The notes below the pieces were generated by a model. The model was not told where the DNA came from. It did not search any database and was given only the letters and a program-made list of their open reading frames with translations. The position numbers and the translations under genes are program-made. This document shows, piece after piece, positions 7,330 through 17,169 of a stretch of DNA of 64,000 bases. Each line of letters starts with the position of its first letter. The first letter of the stretch is position 1. Origin of the DNA: Flavobacteriales bacterium. Its GTDB lineage: Bacteria > Bacteroidota > Bacteroidia > Flavobacteriales > Flavobacteriaceae. Location: NCBI GenBank assembly GCA_027067965.1, contig JAMOUV010000010.1:124001-188000 (forward strand). Reading direction: 5' to 3'.

Positions 7330-10074
7330 ATGAACAAATTAGTAAAGCACTTACTGGCAAGCATCATGATGCTCGCTGGCATCTTGGCTTTTGCCCAAGG
7401 GAAGGTAATCGGTACGGTGATTGACGGAGAAACCAACGAACCCCTTCCGGGTGCCAATGTAATTTTAAAAGGAACAAATTACGGCACCGCTACGGATTTT
7501 GACGGGAAGTTCGTTGTGGAAGCACCGGCCGGGGATTACGAGTTATGGATTTCGTACGTAGGTTACGAAGACAAAACTATTGCAGTAAAAATTGAGGACC
7601 GAAAAACCAAAAATCTCGGTTCCATTAAATTAAATCCTTCAGCAGAGGCATTAGGTGAAATTGTTATTGTCGGTGTAGCCGATATTGCCAAAGAAAGGGA
7701 AACTCCCGTAGCCCAAACTACATTAAAGGCAATTGAAATTCAAGAAAGCATCGGGTCCAAAGAACTACCCGAAGTATTAAATTACACCCCTTCGGTTTAT
7801 GCCACCAAACAAGGAGGCGGCTGGGGAGATGCCCGTATTAATGTACGTGGATTCGACCAAAGAAACACGGCTGTTCTTATTAACGGTATGCCCGTGAACG
7901 ACATGGAAAACGGGTGGGTATATTGGAGCAACTGGGCCGGTTTGGCCGACGTGGTTTCCGCCATGCAAGTCCAAAGAGGGCTCGGTTCATCGAAATTAGC
8001 CATCTCGTCCGTAGGAGGAACCATCAACATCTTAACCACTACATCCGAAAAGAAAAAAGGTGGAAGTTTAGGTTTCTCTATAGGTAATGACGGATATACC
8101 AAATTATTGGCTTCTTACTCCACAGGTTTATTAGACAACGGCCTTTCCGCCTCATTTTTGCTTAGTCATACCAAAGGAGACGGATATGTGGATGCTACAC
8201 AATTCAGCGGATATACCTGGTTCCTCGGTTTAGGATTCAAACCTTCCGATAAATTAAGTTTCATGTTCACCGCCACCGGAGCACCCCAATGGCACCATCA
8301 ACGTTCTTGGGCTCCCGATTTGAAAGATTATATCCAATACGGCGGCACATTCGACAAACCCAATATCAAATATAACAGCGATTGGGGATTCCTCAACGGC
8401 GAAGTATTCTCTTGGCGTCGTAATTTCTATCACAAACCCATCGCTTCTTTAAACATTGACTTCAATATCAACGAAGCATCTAAAATAAACACCGTAATCT
8501 ACGGCTCATGGGGTCGTGGTGGCGGTACCGGTGGAATCGGTAAAATCAACGGAAAAAAATATTACTACGGTACATTCCGTGATCACCAAACCGGATTGGT
8601 TCGTTTCGACGACATTTATACTTGGAACAGCGGAGGCGATGTGCCCGATTTCGGCAGCCCTCGTTCACGCGACAGTGACAACTATTTTACCAATACCCGA
8701 AGCAATGGTATTTCGCGACGTGCTTCCATGAACTCACATGACTGGTATGGAGCAATCGCCAATTATCACAGTGACTTTACCGAAAACTTGAGTTTTGATT
8801 TGGGATTGGATTGGAGAACTTATAAAGGATATCATTACCGGGTAGTAAATGATGTACTCGGCGCCGATCGTTATTATGATAATCGCGATAAAAACAATCC
8901 TACGGGTACTTATATCTATCCGGAAGACTTTGTGGAAGCCGTTCCGGCATGGAATCCGTTCATCAACATCACCGACCAAAAGAAAATCGAATATTATAAT
9001 GTAGGTAAAGTAAAATGGCTCGGTGGATTTACCCAATTGGAATATAAAACCGAAAAACTTTCCACATTTGTACAAGCGGGTATTTCCCGTCAAGGATTCA
9101 AACGAATCGACTTCTTTAACTTACCTATAGGACAACATGAATCCGAGTGGGTTAATTTGATGGGAGGTAATATCAAATCCGGTATCAACTACAATATCGA
9201 TGAAAAAAATAACGTATTCATCAACGCCGGATACTATAGCAAACAACCTTTATTCCGTGCTGTTTTCCCCAATTATACCAATAATGATGTAACTCCCGAT
9301 TTGAGAAATGAAAAGGTTAAGGCCGTGGAAGCAGGATACGGTTATAAAGACGAACACTGGAATGTGAAATTAAACCTCTATTGGACCAGCTGGAAAGACA
9401 GATTCGCTCAAGTATCCAGTAATATCGACCATGACAACGATCCTTCCACGCCGGACATCAGAGCATATGCCCGTCTTTACGGAATCAATGAAGTGCATAA
9501 AGGAATTGAATTGGAATCCAATGCACGATTCGGAAAATTCCGATTGTACGGCACGATTTCGGTAGGAGATTGGAAATACAAAGATAATGTGACCGCTCCT
9601 TGGGTTGATGAAAATAATGATCCCATACCCGGCGCTTCATCGGTTACATTACACTTGAAAGATGTGAAAGTAGGTGACGCCGCACAATTTACAACCCGTT
9701 TCGGTATTAAATACTATATTTTGGATAACTTATCCATTAATATTAATCAATTCTTTGCCGACAATTTGTATGCACAATTCGATGCCGTTTCATTCAACAA
9801 ACCCAACGGACGTAACGAAGCATTAAAATTACCTGCATACAGTTTGGTAGATGCCGGAGTTAATTACAATTTAAAATTGAAAGATTACGGAAAACTTTAT
9901 TTCGGATTCAATATAGATAACTTGTTTAACAAAATTTATATCTCGGAATCCGATACGAATTACTTCCCCGGTGATAAACATAACCACGTTACATGGAACG
10001 GAATCAACACCAGAAACCGCGTATTCTTCGGTTGGGGAAGAACATGGAGATTTAATGTCAAATTCCGGTTCTAA
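7330..10074 (+). CDS. TonB-dependent outer-membrane receptor with CarboxypepD_reg-like domain
   Basis: This 914-residue receptor should take up a substrate across the outer membrane using TonB energy. It has a signal peptide ending AFAQ and an N-terminal carboxypeptidase-regulatory-like domain (GTVIDGETNEPLPGANVILKG). The plug domain follows, with ELPEVLNYTPSVY and RINVRGFDQRNTAVLINGMP, then a long beta-barrel ending in the aromatic NVKFRF. No SusD partner is next to it, so it is not a classic glycan pair. The frame is open from 7270, but the promoter and signal peptide place the start at 7330. A strong terminator follows. Substrate unknown. Confidence 0.93.
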   Translation: MNKLVKHLLASIMMLAGILAFAQGKVIGTVIDGETNEPLPGANVILKGTNYGTATDFDGKFVVEAPAGDYELWISYVGYEDKTIAVKIEDRKTKNLGSIKLNPSAEALGEIVIVGVADIAKERETPVAQTTLKAIEIQESIGSKELPEVLNYTPSVYATKQGGGWGDARINVRGFDQRNTAVLINGMPVNDMENGWVYWSNWAGLADVVSAMQVQRGLGSSKLAISSVGGTINILTTTSEKKKGGSLGFSIGNDGYTKLLASYSTGLLDNGLSASFLLSHTKGDGYVDATQFSGYTWFLGLGFKPSDKLSFMFTATGAPQWHHQRSWAPDLKDYIQYGGTFDKPNIKYNSDWGFLNGEVFSWRRNFYHKPIASLNIDFNINEASKINTVIYGSWGRGGGTGGIGKINGKKYYYGTFRDHQTGLVRFDDIYTWNSGGDVPDFGSPRSRDSDNYFTNTRSNGISRRASMNSHDWYGAIANYHSDFTENLSFDLGLDWRTYKGYHYRVVNDVLGADRYYDNRDKNNPTGTYIYPEDFVEAVPAWNPFINITDQKKIEYYNVGKVKWLGGFTQLEYKTEKLSTFVQAGISRQGFKRIDFFNLPIGQHESEWVNLMGGNIKSGINYNIDEKNNVFINAGYYSKQPLFRAVFPNYTNNDVTPDLRNEKVKAVEAGYGYKDEHWNVKLNLYWTSWKDRFAQVSSNIDHDNDPSTPDIRAYARLYGINEVHKGIELESNARFGKFRLYGTISVGDWKYKDNVTAPWVDENNDPIPGASSVTLHLKDVKVGDAAQFTTRFGIKYYILDNLSININQFFADNLYAQFDAVSFNKPNGRNEALKLPAYSLVDAGVNYNLKLKDYGKLYFGFNIDNLFNKIYISESDTNYFPGDKHNHVTWNGINTRNRVFFGWGRTWRFNVKFRF

Positions 10075-10094
10075 TAAAATTTATACAATATTTT

Positions 10095-10136
10095 AAAAAA
10101 AGAGCCGTTCGTAGTGTATGAACGGTTCTTTTTTTT
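10095..10136 (+). terminator. Intrinsic terminator after the TonB receptor
   Basis: An A-run plus GAGCCGTTC pairs with GAACGGTTC and a T-run (one G-U pair), with a 9-nt loop. Confidence 0.88.
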
Positions 10137-10163
10137 GTAACTTTATCCCCAAAAACCTATATT

Positions 10164-11090
10164 ATGAGCAATCTAAAATCAACAGGAGCGTTTAATTCTT
10201 CCAATCCCGACAAAAAAAATACGGGTTTGAAAATTGCAACCGGACTCCTCGCAGCCCTTCTGGTTATCTTCGGAATCGTTGGGGTAAGTAAATACAAACA
10301 ATTTAAAAATACCCAAATGGTTTTGGAAGAAGAAAAACAAGCATTGATAAATGACTTGGAAGAACTTAAAATTAATTACGACACGGCCCTGGAAGAAAAC
10401 ACCGAACTTAAATCGGAAATTCAAGAAGCCAAAAGCAAAGTGGAAAATCTTATTGCCGAATTGGAAAAGGTTAAAGCGGCCGACTTAAAACTTATTCGCC
10501 GTTATAAAAATCAAATTTATCAACTGAAAAAAGAAAAAGAAAAACTTTTCCAAGTCATCGACTCGCTAAAAGAAGCCAACCAACTACTGGCATTCGAAAA
10601 AGATAGTTTGGGACAAGAATTGACCCAACTCAGCGAAACACATGAAAAAGTACTGGAAGAAAAAGAAAAACTCGCCCAAGTGGTATCCAAAGCCAAAACT
10701 TTGGGTGTGACTAATATTAAAGTCGATGGCGTGAAAATTAAAAAGAACGGAAAAGTCGTAGAAACTCGACGGTCAAAACGTACCCAAAAAATTCGCATTT
10801 GCATGACCGTAACTAAAAATACCGTATTGGAACCCGGGCCACAAGTCATTTATGCAGAAGTAATTAATCCCAAAGGACAAGTAATCGGAAACAAAGATAT
10901 TATTCAAATAAACGGAGCTGAAAAAATTATAAGTGCTTCCAAGGATTTTCAATACGACGGACAAGCCATGGATGTGTGTATTTATGTAACACCACAAGAC
11001 CCTGCCAACGAAATAGTAAAAGGAGAATATGCAGTCTTTTTATATCACAACGGACAAAAAATAGGTGAATCCTCTTTGGTATTGAAATAA
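10164..11090 (+). CDS. Membrane-anchored coiled-coil protein with C-terminal beta domain
   Basis: The 308-residue protein has a polar N-terminus, one transmembrane helix near residues 22-42 (IATGLLAALLVIFGIVGV), and a long coiled coil of Glu/Lys/Leu heptads at about 52-180. A beta-rich C-terminal domain of about 120 residues follows (VKIKKNGKVVETRR to GESSLVLK). Such proteins are often mislabelled as SMC or ParA-like; there is no ATPase motif here. Orientation would put the coiled coil and beta domain in the periplasm, by inference. It is bounded by terminators on both sides, so it is probably monocistronic. Function unknown. Confidence 0.75.
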   Translation: MSNLKSTGAFNSSNPDKKNTGLKIATGLLAALLVIFGIVGVSKYKQFKNTQMVLEEEKQALINDLEELKINYDTALEENTELKSEIQEAKSKVENLIAELEKVKAADLKLIRRYKNQIYQLKKEKEKLFQVIDSLKEANQLLAFEKDSLGQELTQLSETHEKVLEEKEKLAQVVSKAKTLGVTNIKVDGVKIKKNGKVVETRRSKRTQKIRICMTVTKNTVLEPGPQVIYAEVINPKGQVIGNKDIIQINGAEKIISASKDFQYDGQAMDVCIYVTPQDPANEIVKGEYAVFLYHNGQKIGESSLVLK

Positions 11091-11096
11091 AAAATA

Positions 11097-11127
11097 TTGA
11101 TTGCTAACACGGAAAAGACTATCTTTG
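11097..11127 (+). promoter_or_regulatory. glyS promoter, -7 box inside the upstream terminator hairpin
   Basis: A -33 TTG (11097-11099) and a perfect -7 TATCTTTG (11120-11127) are 20 bp apart. The -7 box covers the 3' end of the left arm and the first loop bases of the terminator hairpin at 11113-11147. The transcript should start near 11134, leaving a leader of roughly 25 nt before glyS. Confidence 0.7.
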
Positions 11128-11150
11128 AACCCCGAAGATAGTCTTTTTTT
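11113..11150 (+). terminator. Intrinsic terminator of the 10164 gene
   Basis: A perfect 13-bp stem (AAAAGACTATCTT with its complement at 11135-11147) encloses a 9-nt loop and is followed by a T-run. It overlaps the glyS promoter and lies 7 bp before the glyS start. Confidence 0.88.
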
Positions 11151-11157
11151 TTATCCT

Positions 11158-12687
11158 ATGAGTCAAGATACATTCAAAAAAATTACCGCACACGCAAAAG
11201 AATACGGTTTTATTTTTCCGTCAAGCGAAATTTACGACGGACTCTCCGCCGTGTATGATTACGGACCGAACGGTACCTTATTGAAAAATAATATTAAAGA
11301 ATATTGGTGGAAAGCCATGGTCCAATTACATGAAAATATTGTCGGACTGGATGCCGCCATATTGATGCACCCCAAAGTATGGAAAGCATCGGGACATGTG
11401 GACGCCTTTCACGATCCGCTCATCGACAATAAAGACTCAAAAAAAAGATACCGGGCCGATAATCTTATCGAAGATTACATGGCAAAAATTCAAACCAAAA
11501 TCGATAAAGAAGTAAAAAAAGCCCGAAAAAGATTCGGTGATAGTTTCGATGAAGAAAAATTCTTATCCGAATCTCCACGGGTTTTAAAATATAAAAAACA
11601 AATAGAGCAAATCGGAGATCGGTTAAATAAAGCGTTGAGTAACAACGATTTGGAAGAATTAAAACAAATTATTATCGATTTGGAAATTGCCGATCCAGTG
11701 AGTGGCTCGCGAAATTGGACCGACGTCAAACAATTCAATTTGATGTTCGATACACATATTGGCGCCGTATCCGGCTCATCTTCAAAAATTTACTTGCGCC
11801 CCGAAACGGCGCAGGGTATCTTCGTCAATTTTTCCAATGTATTAAAAACATCTCGCATGAAAATTCCTTTCGGAATCGCTCAAATAGGCAAAGCATTCCG
11901 AAATGAAATTATTGCCCGGCAATTTATTTTCCGCATGCGAGAATTCGAACAAATGGAAATGCAATTTTTTATTCGTCCCGGCACCGAAAAAAAATGGTTT
12001 TCTTACTGGAAAGAAACACGGCTCAAATGGCATTTGTCCTTGGGATTCGATAAAAATTTATATCGATTTCACGATCATGAACAATTGGCTCATTACGCGG
12101 ATGCCGCCACCGATATCGAATTTAAATTCCCTTTCGGTTTCAAAGAACTCGAAGGCATTCATTCCCGCACGGACTTCGATCTGAAAAGCCACGAAACGCA
12201 TTCGGGAAAAAAATTGCGCTATTTCGATCCCGAAACAAAAGAAACTTATGTGCCCTACGTCATAGAAACTTCCATCGGACTCGACAGAATGTTTCTGGCC
12301 GTACTCAGTGCCTCGTTCACAGAGGAAAAATTGGACGATGGTTCCACGCGAACCGTATTGAAAATTCCGGCCATTCTGGCGCCCGTTAAAGTAGCCGTAT
12401 TGCCTTTGGTCAAAAAAGACGGTTTGCCGGAAATAGCCCGTGAAATTTTCAATGAGCTGAAATGGGATTACATGATAAACTACGACGAAAAAGATGCCAT
12501 CGGCAGGCGATATCGCCGTCAGGATGCCATAGGCACTCCTTATGCCATTACGGTTGACCATCAAACCAAAGAAGACGGTACCGTAACCCTGCGCTATCGT
12601 GATTCCATGAAACAAGAACGCATTCGCATTACTGATTTGAAAAAAGAATTAAACCGGAAATTGCATCTTCGTACTTGGTTAGGATAA
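11158..12687 (+). CDS. glyS: Glycine--tRNA ligase (homodimeric type)
   Basis: This class II synthetase charges tRNA-Gly. The 509-residue size and the absence of separate alpha and beta subunits mark the dimeric alpha2 type. Visible signatures are YGFIFPSSEIYDGLSAVYDYGPNG at the N-terminus (motif 1 region), LRPETAQGIFVNF, and the motif 2 region IAQIGKAFRNEI with FRMREFEQMEMQFF. Motif 3 is ETSIGLDRMFLA. A C-terminal anticodon-binding domain (about 400-509) starts LAPVKVAVLPLV. An upstream in-frame TTG-type extension from 11101 is excluded because it crosses the promoter and hairpin. Confidence 0.97.
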   Translation: MSQDTFKKITAHAKEYGFIFPSSEIYDGLSAVYDYGPNGTLLKNNIKEYWWKAMVQLHENIVGLDAAILMHPKVWKASGHVDAFHDPLIDNKDSKKRYRADNLIEDYMAKIQTKIDKEVKKARKRFGDSFDEEKFLSESPRVLKYKKQIEQIGDRLNKALSNNDLEELKQIIIDLEIADPVSGSRNWTDVKQFNLMFDTHIGAVSGSSSKIYLRPETAQGIFVNFSNVLKTSRMKIPFGIAQIGKAFRNEIIARQFIFRMREFEQMEMQFFIRPGTEKKWFSYWKETRLKWHLSLGFDKNLYRFHDHEQLAHYADAATDIEFKFPFGFKELEGIHSRTDFDLKSHETHSGKKLRYFDPETKETYVPYVIETSIGLDRMFLAVLSASFTEEKLDDGSTRTVLKIPAILAPVKVAVLPLVKKDGLPEIAREIFNELKWDYMINYDEKDAIGRRYRRQDAIGTPYAITVDHQTKEDGTVTLRYRDSMKQERIRITDLKKELNRKLHLRTWLG

Positions 12688-13364
12688 ATTTTTTGACAAA
12701 TTTCATAGATTTTCTCTTCCCTGCCCATTGTTTGTTATGCGATGAACCGCTCAGCCGGGAAGAAAATTTGATTTGCCATACTTGTATTCAGCATCTACCC
12801 TTTACCGAAATGTCCTTTTCGGAAGATTCGCCCGTGGCAATTCGTTTAAAACACCTCGTCGATATTCACAAGGCAACCGCATTGATGTTTTATCATCCCA
12901 AGGCATCGTCGGGAAAACTTATTCATGAATTGAAATATCATAACAAACCGGAAATAGGCGCCTTGCTGGCCGAATACTTGGCACCCAAACTACGCGCCGA
13001 TAAACCCGATATCATCATCCCCATTCCGCTACATCGAAAAAAAATGAAAATACGCGGTTATAATCAATTGGAACTCTTCGGAAAAAAATTGGCAAGCCGT
13101 TTAAATGCACATTATAACGACGGGATACTTCTAAAAACCACGCATACCGAAACCCAAACCACCAAAAATCCGATGGAACGCTGGAAAAATGTGATGAAAA
13201 CATTTGAAATAAGAAATCCGGAAATCTTAAAGCAAAAACATATTTTACTTATTGACGACGTGCTTACTACCGGCGCTACCCTTTCGGCGGCAGCCAAGTT
13301 ATTGAAAGAGTCCCAACCGGAAATAAAACTCAGTGTAGCCGTGATGGCTTACAACCGGCATTAA
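12675..13364 (+). CDS. ComF family phosphoribosyltransferase-like protein
   Basis: ComF-family proteins are needed for DNA uptake in some bacteria; the exact reaction is not settled. The protein has an N-terminal zinc ribbon (CLLC ... CHTC) and a type I phosphoribosyltransferase domain with the PRPP loop [13 protein letters not shown] near the C-terminus. There is no ATG before the zinc ribbon. TTG at 12675 overlaps glyS by 13 bp; TTG at 12693 lies 5 bp after the glyS stop and gives [13 protein letters not shown], which looks more like family N-termini. I keep the longer frame and flag the choice. The stop overlaps the opposing carbamoyltransferase gene by 4 bp. Confidence 0.88.
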   Translation: MVRINFLTNFIDFLFPAHCLLCDEPLSREENLICHTCIQHLPFTEMSFSEDSPVAIRLKHLVDIHKATALMFYHPKASSGKLIHELKYHNKPEIGALLAEYLAPKLRADKPDIIIPIPLHRKKMKIRGYNQLELFGKKLASRLNAHYNDGILLKTTHTETQTTKNPMERWKNVMKTFEIRNPEILKQKHILLIDDVLTTGATLSAAAKLLKESQPEIKLSVAVMAYNRH

Positions 13365-14359
13365 CCCAAGGTGGCCACCATCACCGCCTTGATCGTGTGC
13401 ATGCGATTTTCCGCTTCATCAAACACAATGGACGACTCGCTTTCAAACACCTCATCGGTTACTTCCATGGCTTCGATACCGAATTTTTTATAAATATCTT
13501 TGCCGACTTCCGTATCCGTATTATGAAAAGCCGGGAGGCAATGCATGAATTTTACATCCGGATTGCCTGTTGCATCCATTAAACGGGCATTCACTTGATA
13601 AGGCATTAATTTTTTAATTCTTTTTTTCCAGACTTCTTCGGGTTCGCCCATGGAAACCCATACGTCCGTATAAATAAAATCCACCCCTTGTACGCCTTCG
13701 GAAGGGTCGGTATGCAAAGTAATTTTGGCACCGGTTTGCCGGGCAATTTCATAAGCCCGGTCTAATAATTCCTTTTTTGGAAATAAATCTTTCGGCGCAA
13801 CCAATCGCACGTCCATTCCCATCTTGGCACCTCCTATCAATAATGAATTTCCTAAATTATTACGCGCATCTCCCACATAAGCAAAAGAAATTTTATGCAA
13901 AGGTTTGTCCGAATGTTCGAGCATGGTCATAAAATCGGCCAATATTTGAGTCGGATGAAATTCATCGGTTAGTCCGTTCCACACGGGCACGCCGGCATAT
14001 TCGGCCAATTCTTCCACAATTTCCTGACCGTAACCGCGATATTCGATAGCATCGTACATACGGCCCAACACTCTTGCGGTGTCTTTCATCGTTTCTTTTT
14101 TTCCGATATGCGACCCCGCGGGTCCCAAATAAGTTACATGGGCACCCTGATCGAAAGCTGCCACTTCAAAAGCACAACGTGTGCGGGTGGAGGCCTTTTC
14201 GAAAATCAATGCGATATTTTTTCCCTTCAAAACTTGTTGTTCGGTTCCGCTGTACTTGGCTTTTTTCAGAGTAACGGCCAAATCGATCAGAAACTTAATC
14301 TCATCGGGAGTAAAGTCCAAAAGTTTTAGAAAATGTCTGTTTTTTAAATTATATGCCAT
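13361..14359 (-). CDS. Ornithine carbamoyltransferase
   Basis: The enzyme makes citrulline from ornithine and carbamoyl phosphate (arginine synthesis), or works in reverse in the deiminase pathway. Diagnostic motifs are present: STRTRC (57-62) for carbamoyl phosphate, HPTQ (135-138), DVWVSMGE (232-239), the ornithine SMG loop, and HCLPAF (273-278). The SMG loop argues against the acetyl- or succinyl-ornithine transcarbamylases common in Bacteroidota. Length 332 matches the E. coli ArgI/ArcB type. No other arginine gene is nearby, so argF and arcB roles cannot be separated. A minus-strand -7 box lies at 14378-14385. Confidence 0.95.
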   Translation of the reverse strand: MAYNLKNRHFLKLLDFTPDEIKFLIDLAVTLKKAKYSGTEQQVLKGKNIALIFEKASTRTRCAFEVAAFDQGAHVTYLGPAGSHIGKKETMKDTARVLGRMYDAIEYRGYGQEIVEELAEYAGVPVWNGLTDEFHPTQILADFMTMLEHSDKPLHKISFAYVGDARNNLGNSLLIGGAKMGMDVRLVAPKDLFPKKELLDRAYEIARQTGAKITLHTDPSEGVQGVDFIYTDVWVSMGEPEEVWKKRIKKLMPYQVNARLMDATGNPDVKFMHCLPAFHNTDTEVGKDIYKKFGIEAMEVTDEVFESESSIVFDEAENRMHTIKAVMVATLG

Positions 14360-14377
14360 AGCCGTAATTTTGTTTTA

Positions 14378-14385
14378 CAAACTTA
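14378..14385 (-). promoter_or_regulatory. -7 promoter box for the ornithine carbamoyltransferase
   Basis: Minus-strand TAAGTTTG fits TAnnTTTG and is 18 bp before the start. No -33 TTG at the usual distance. Confidence 0.45.
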
Positions 14386-14441
14386 ACAAAAACATAAAGA
14401 AAAAATACCCTGTCCGGTCATAGTATTGCCCATATTTGACG

Positions 14442-14449
14442 TATCTTTG
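14442..14449 (+). promoter_or_regulatory. -7 promoter box of queE
   Basis: TATCTTTG is a perfect TAnnTTTG, 24 bp before the ATG at 14474. It lies downstream of an in-frame upstream start at 14426, which is therefore unlikely to be used. Confidence 0.6.
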
Positions 14450-14473
14450 CAAACAAATCCGGTAGAAGTAAGC

Positions 14474-15088
14474 ATGATGCAATCAAATGAAGAAAAATAT
14501 TTACCCGTTATGGAGCATTTTATCTCCATCCAAGGCGAAGGGTTTTACACCGGGACTCCTTCTTTTTTTATAAGAATCGGCGGATGCGATGTAGGATGTC
14601 ATTGGTGTGATGTGAAAGAAAGTTGGAATCCCGAACTACATCCGCTGGTAAATGTGGACGATATCATCGAATCCATTCCCTCATACATTAAGACCGTTAT
14701 TATTACGGGAGGCGAACCCTTATTATATAACTTGAATTATCTTACAAGAAAATTAAAAGAAAAAAATCTTGCCATCCATCTGGAAACTTCGGGAACATCC
14801 CCATTAAGCGGTCAATTCGATTGGATTTGCTTATCTCCCAAAAAAAATCTCCTCCCTTTGCCGGAAATTTACAACCGGGCGGATGAATTGAAAATTATTG
14901 TCTTTAACAAAACCGATTTCGATTTTGCCGAAAAACAATCGGAGAAAGTACGACCGAAAACAAAGTTATTTTTACAACCGGAATGGAGTGTGCGCAAAAA
15001 AATTCTTCCTCTTATTACCGATTTTATTATCAAAAACCCGAAATGGAAACTTTCCTTACAAACTCATAAATACATCGGTCTGCCCTAA
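14474..15088 (+). CDS. queE: 7-carboxy-7-deazaguanine synthase QueE
   Basis: QueE is a radical SAM enzyme that contracts the ring of carboxytetrahydropterin to 7-carboxy-7-deazaguanine for queuosine synthesis. The 204-residue protein has the N-terminal SIQGEG motif, a CDVGCHWC cluster (CX3CX2C, the usual radical SAM spacing), ITGGEP for SAM, and HLETSGT. ATGs at 14474 and 14477 are both possible; the -7 box just upstream supports them over 14426. No other queuosine gene is in the window. Confidence 0.94.
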   Translation: MMQSNEEKYLPVMEHFISIQGEGFYTGTPSFFIRIGGCDVGCHWCDVKESWNPELHPLVNVDDIIESIPSYIKTVIITGGEPLLYNLNYLTRKLKEKNLAIHLETSGTSPLSGQFDWICLSPKKNLLPLPEIYNRADELKIIVFNKTDFDFAEKQSEKVRPKTKLFLQPEWSVRKKILPLITDFIIKNPKWKLSLQTHKYIGLP

Positions 15089-15134
15089 TCCTTCAAAAAG
15101 TGCTTTTATTCATTATAAAATTGAAATATTTTAT

Positions 15135-15142
15135 TAACTTTG
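15135..15142 (+). promoter_or_regulatory. -7 promoter box of the OmpA-family gene
   Basis: TAACTTTG fits the consensus and is 34 bp before the start at 15177. Confidence 0.5.
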
Positions 15143-15176
15143 TAAAAAACCAAATCGAATAAAAACTAGAAAAACT

Positions 15177-16538
15177 ATGAAAAAATTAAGAAATCTATTC
15201 CTGGTATTGACAGCGATAATGCTAACGGGAATCATTCAAGCCCAAGATGAAAACAATCGTTGGCAATTCAACATTGGAACAAACGTAGTGGATTTTTATC
15301 CCGCGTTAAATGAAAACGTACCTTATCTGGGTGAGGGCTACGGATTGTTTGATAATTATTTTAACTTCAAGCATTACAACATTGCCAAGGCATTGAGCCA
15401 GTTCAGAGTAGGATATTATTTAGGGGAAAAATTCTCTTTGTACGGCAATCTTTCCGTAAATGACATCACCAAAGTCGGAGAAAAAGCCGTAAACGAAGCT
15501 TTTTGGAGCACCGATTTGAATTTAAAATACAATTTCTGCAAACCGGAAAAGAAATTTCATCCTTATGCGCATTTGGGAGGCGGTTACACGCACATGGGAT
15601 CCAATAACGGCGGAACCGTTAACGGTGGTTTAGGATTCGAATATTGGTTAAACGAAAATGTAGGACTTTACTTAGAAAGTACTTACAAAAAAGTATTCGA
15701 CCCGAATATTCATAATTTCTTCCATCATTCCGTAGGTATTGCATTGCGTGTTGGAGCCAAAGATACCGACGGTGACGGTGTGGTTGACAAAAAAGACGAA
15801 TGCCCCGACACCCCCGGATTGAAAGAATTCAACGGATGTCCCGACAGTGACGGCGATGGCATTATCGATAAGAACGACGATTGTCCGCAAGAAGCCGGAC
15901 TCGCCAAATACAACGGATGTCCCGATAAAGACGGCGACGGCATTATCGATTCAAAAGACAGTTGTCCGGAAGTAGCCGGATTGGCCGAATTAAACGGATG
16001 TCCCGATGCCGACGGTGACGGCGTAGCCGACGGACAAGACGAATGTCCTAATGTAGCCGGTCCCAAAGCCAATAAAGGTTGCCCTTGGCCCGATACCGAC
16101 GGCGACGGTGTAGCCGATAAAGATGATTTATGTCCCGACGTCAAAGGACCTGCAAACAATAAAGGTTGTCCGGAAATGACCAAAGAAGAAATTAAAAAAC
16201 TTAACCAATACGCCAAAACGATTTACTTCAAAACCAACAGTGCTGATTTTACCAAAAAAACCTATCCGGTGCTTGAAGCCATTGTTGTAATTATGCAAAA
16301 ATATCCCGCTTCACGTTTCCGTATAGAAGGTCATACCGACAGCCAAGGTTCGGCCGAATATAACCAAAAATTATCCGAGCGACGTGCCAATGCCGTAAGA
16401 GATTACTTGATTTCAAAAGGCATCTCGGCCGACAGACTCGAAGCTATAGGTTACGGCGAAACCAAACCGATTGCAACCAACCGTACGGCAGCAGGACGTG
16501 CTAAAAACCGTCGTGTGGAAATTATCCTAATCAAATAA
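15177..16538 (+). CDS. OmpA-family protein with thrombospondin type 3 calcium-binding repeats
   Basis: This is a 453-residue outer-membrane protein. It has a signal peptide ending IIQAQ and a barrel-like N-terminal domain to about residue 190. Five or six Asp-rich DxDGDGxxDxxDxCP repeats (about 195-335) match the TSP3/OprF linker and should bind calcium. The OmpA C-terminal peptidoglycan-binding domain follows, with [26 protein letters not shown] and [13 protein letters not shown]. The role is probably cell-envelope anchoring. It has its own -7 box and a strong terminator. Confidence 0.94.
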   Translation: MKKLRNLFLVLTAIMLTGIIQAQDENNRWQFNIGTNVVDFYPALNENVPYLGEGYGLFDNYFNFKHYNIAKALSQFRVGYYLGEKFSLYGNLSVNDITKVGEKAVNEAFWSTDLNLKYNFCKPEKKFHPYAHLGGGYTHMGSNNGGTVNGGLGFEYWLNENVGLYLESTYKKVFDPNIHNFFHHSVGIALRVGAKDTDGDGVVDKKDECPDTPGLKEFNGCPDSDGDGIIDKNDDCPQEAGLAKYNGCPDKDGDGIIDSKDSCPEVAGLAELNGCPDADGDGVADGQDECPNVAGPKANKGCPWPDTDGDGVADKDDLCPDVKGPANNKGCPEMTKEEIKKLNQYAKTIYFKTNSADFTKKTYPVLEAIVVIMQKYPASRFRIEGHTDSQGSAEYNQKLSERRANAVRDYLISKGISADRLEAIGYGETKPIATNRTAAGRAKNRRVEIILIK

Positions 16539-16573
16539 TTTCATTTTTATAATAAATTATTCGAATTTAACCC

Positions 16574-16611
16574 GAAAAAGACCCGTTTATGACGGGTCTT
16601 TTTCTTTTTTT
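16574..16611 (+). terminator. Intrinsic terminator after the OmpA-family gene
   Basis: A perfect 13-bp stem (GAAAAAGACCCGT at 16574-16586 with 16592-16604) has a 5-nt loop and then a T-run. Confidence 0.9.
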
Positions 16612-16636
16612 ATTACTTTTACACAAAGAAATCGAT

Positions 16637-17095
16637 ATGAAAAGAGCCATTTTTCCAGGATCTTTCGACCCGATAACTCTCGGACATACCGATGTGATCG
16701 ATCGCGCTTTGGACTTATTTGATGAAATTATAATTGCCGTAGGAATAAATGTAGATAAAAAATATATGTATGATGTGGACACGCGTGTAAAAATGATAAA
16801 AGCCATTTATCAAGATGAACCCAAAATAAGAATAGAATCTTATACCGGGTTGACAGTGGAATATGCCAAAAAAAAGAAAGCATCTTTCATCGTACGCGGA
16901 TTAAGAAATCCCACCGATTTCGAATTCGAAAAATCCATTGCCCAAACCAACAGAGTATTGGGAAAAATAGAAACCGTTTTTATTCTCACTTGCATCGAAA
17001 CATCTCATATAAGTTCAAGCATTGTGCGCGATATTATCAGAAACGGCGGAGATGTGAGCCGGCTGGTGCCCGTTCAAATTTTGAATTTTTTATAA
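16637..17095 (+). CDS. coaD: Phosphopantetheine adenylyltransferase
   Basis: CoaD transfers AMP to 4'-phosphopantetheine, the penultimate step of coenzyme A synthesis. The 152-residue protein has the nucleotidyltransferase motif FPGSFDPITLGH, IVRGLRNPTDFEFE, and the ISSSIVRDI motif at the C-terminal end. The start at 16637 is chosen because the in-frame extension from 16589 runs back into the terminator hairpin. The gene before it ends in that terminator, so it must have its own promoter, which I cannot pinpoint. Confidence 0.96.
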   Translation: MKRAIFPGSFDPITLGHTDVIDRALDLFDEIIIAVGINVDKKYMYDVDTRVKMIKAIYQDEPKIRIESYTGLTVEYAKKKKASFIVRGLRNPTDFEFEKSIAQTNRVLGKIETVFILTCIETSHISSSIVRDIIRNGGDVSRLVPVQILNFL

Positions 17096-17169
17096 AAATA
17101 ACTCCTATGGCTTAAATATAAAAACAAGCGGATATTACACGGCAAAGCCAACCCGTTAAAAAAAGTCTC

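Noticed and set aside
15765-16180. Regular tandem repeats that could suggest a CRISPR or satellite array
   Set aside because: They are in-frame calcium-binding TSP3 repeats of the OmpA-family protein.
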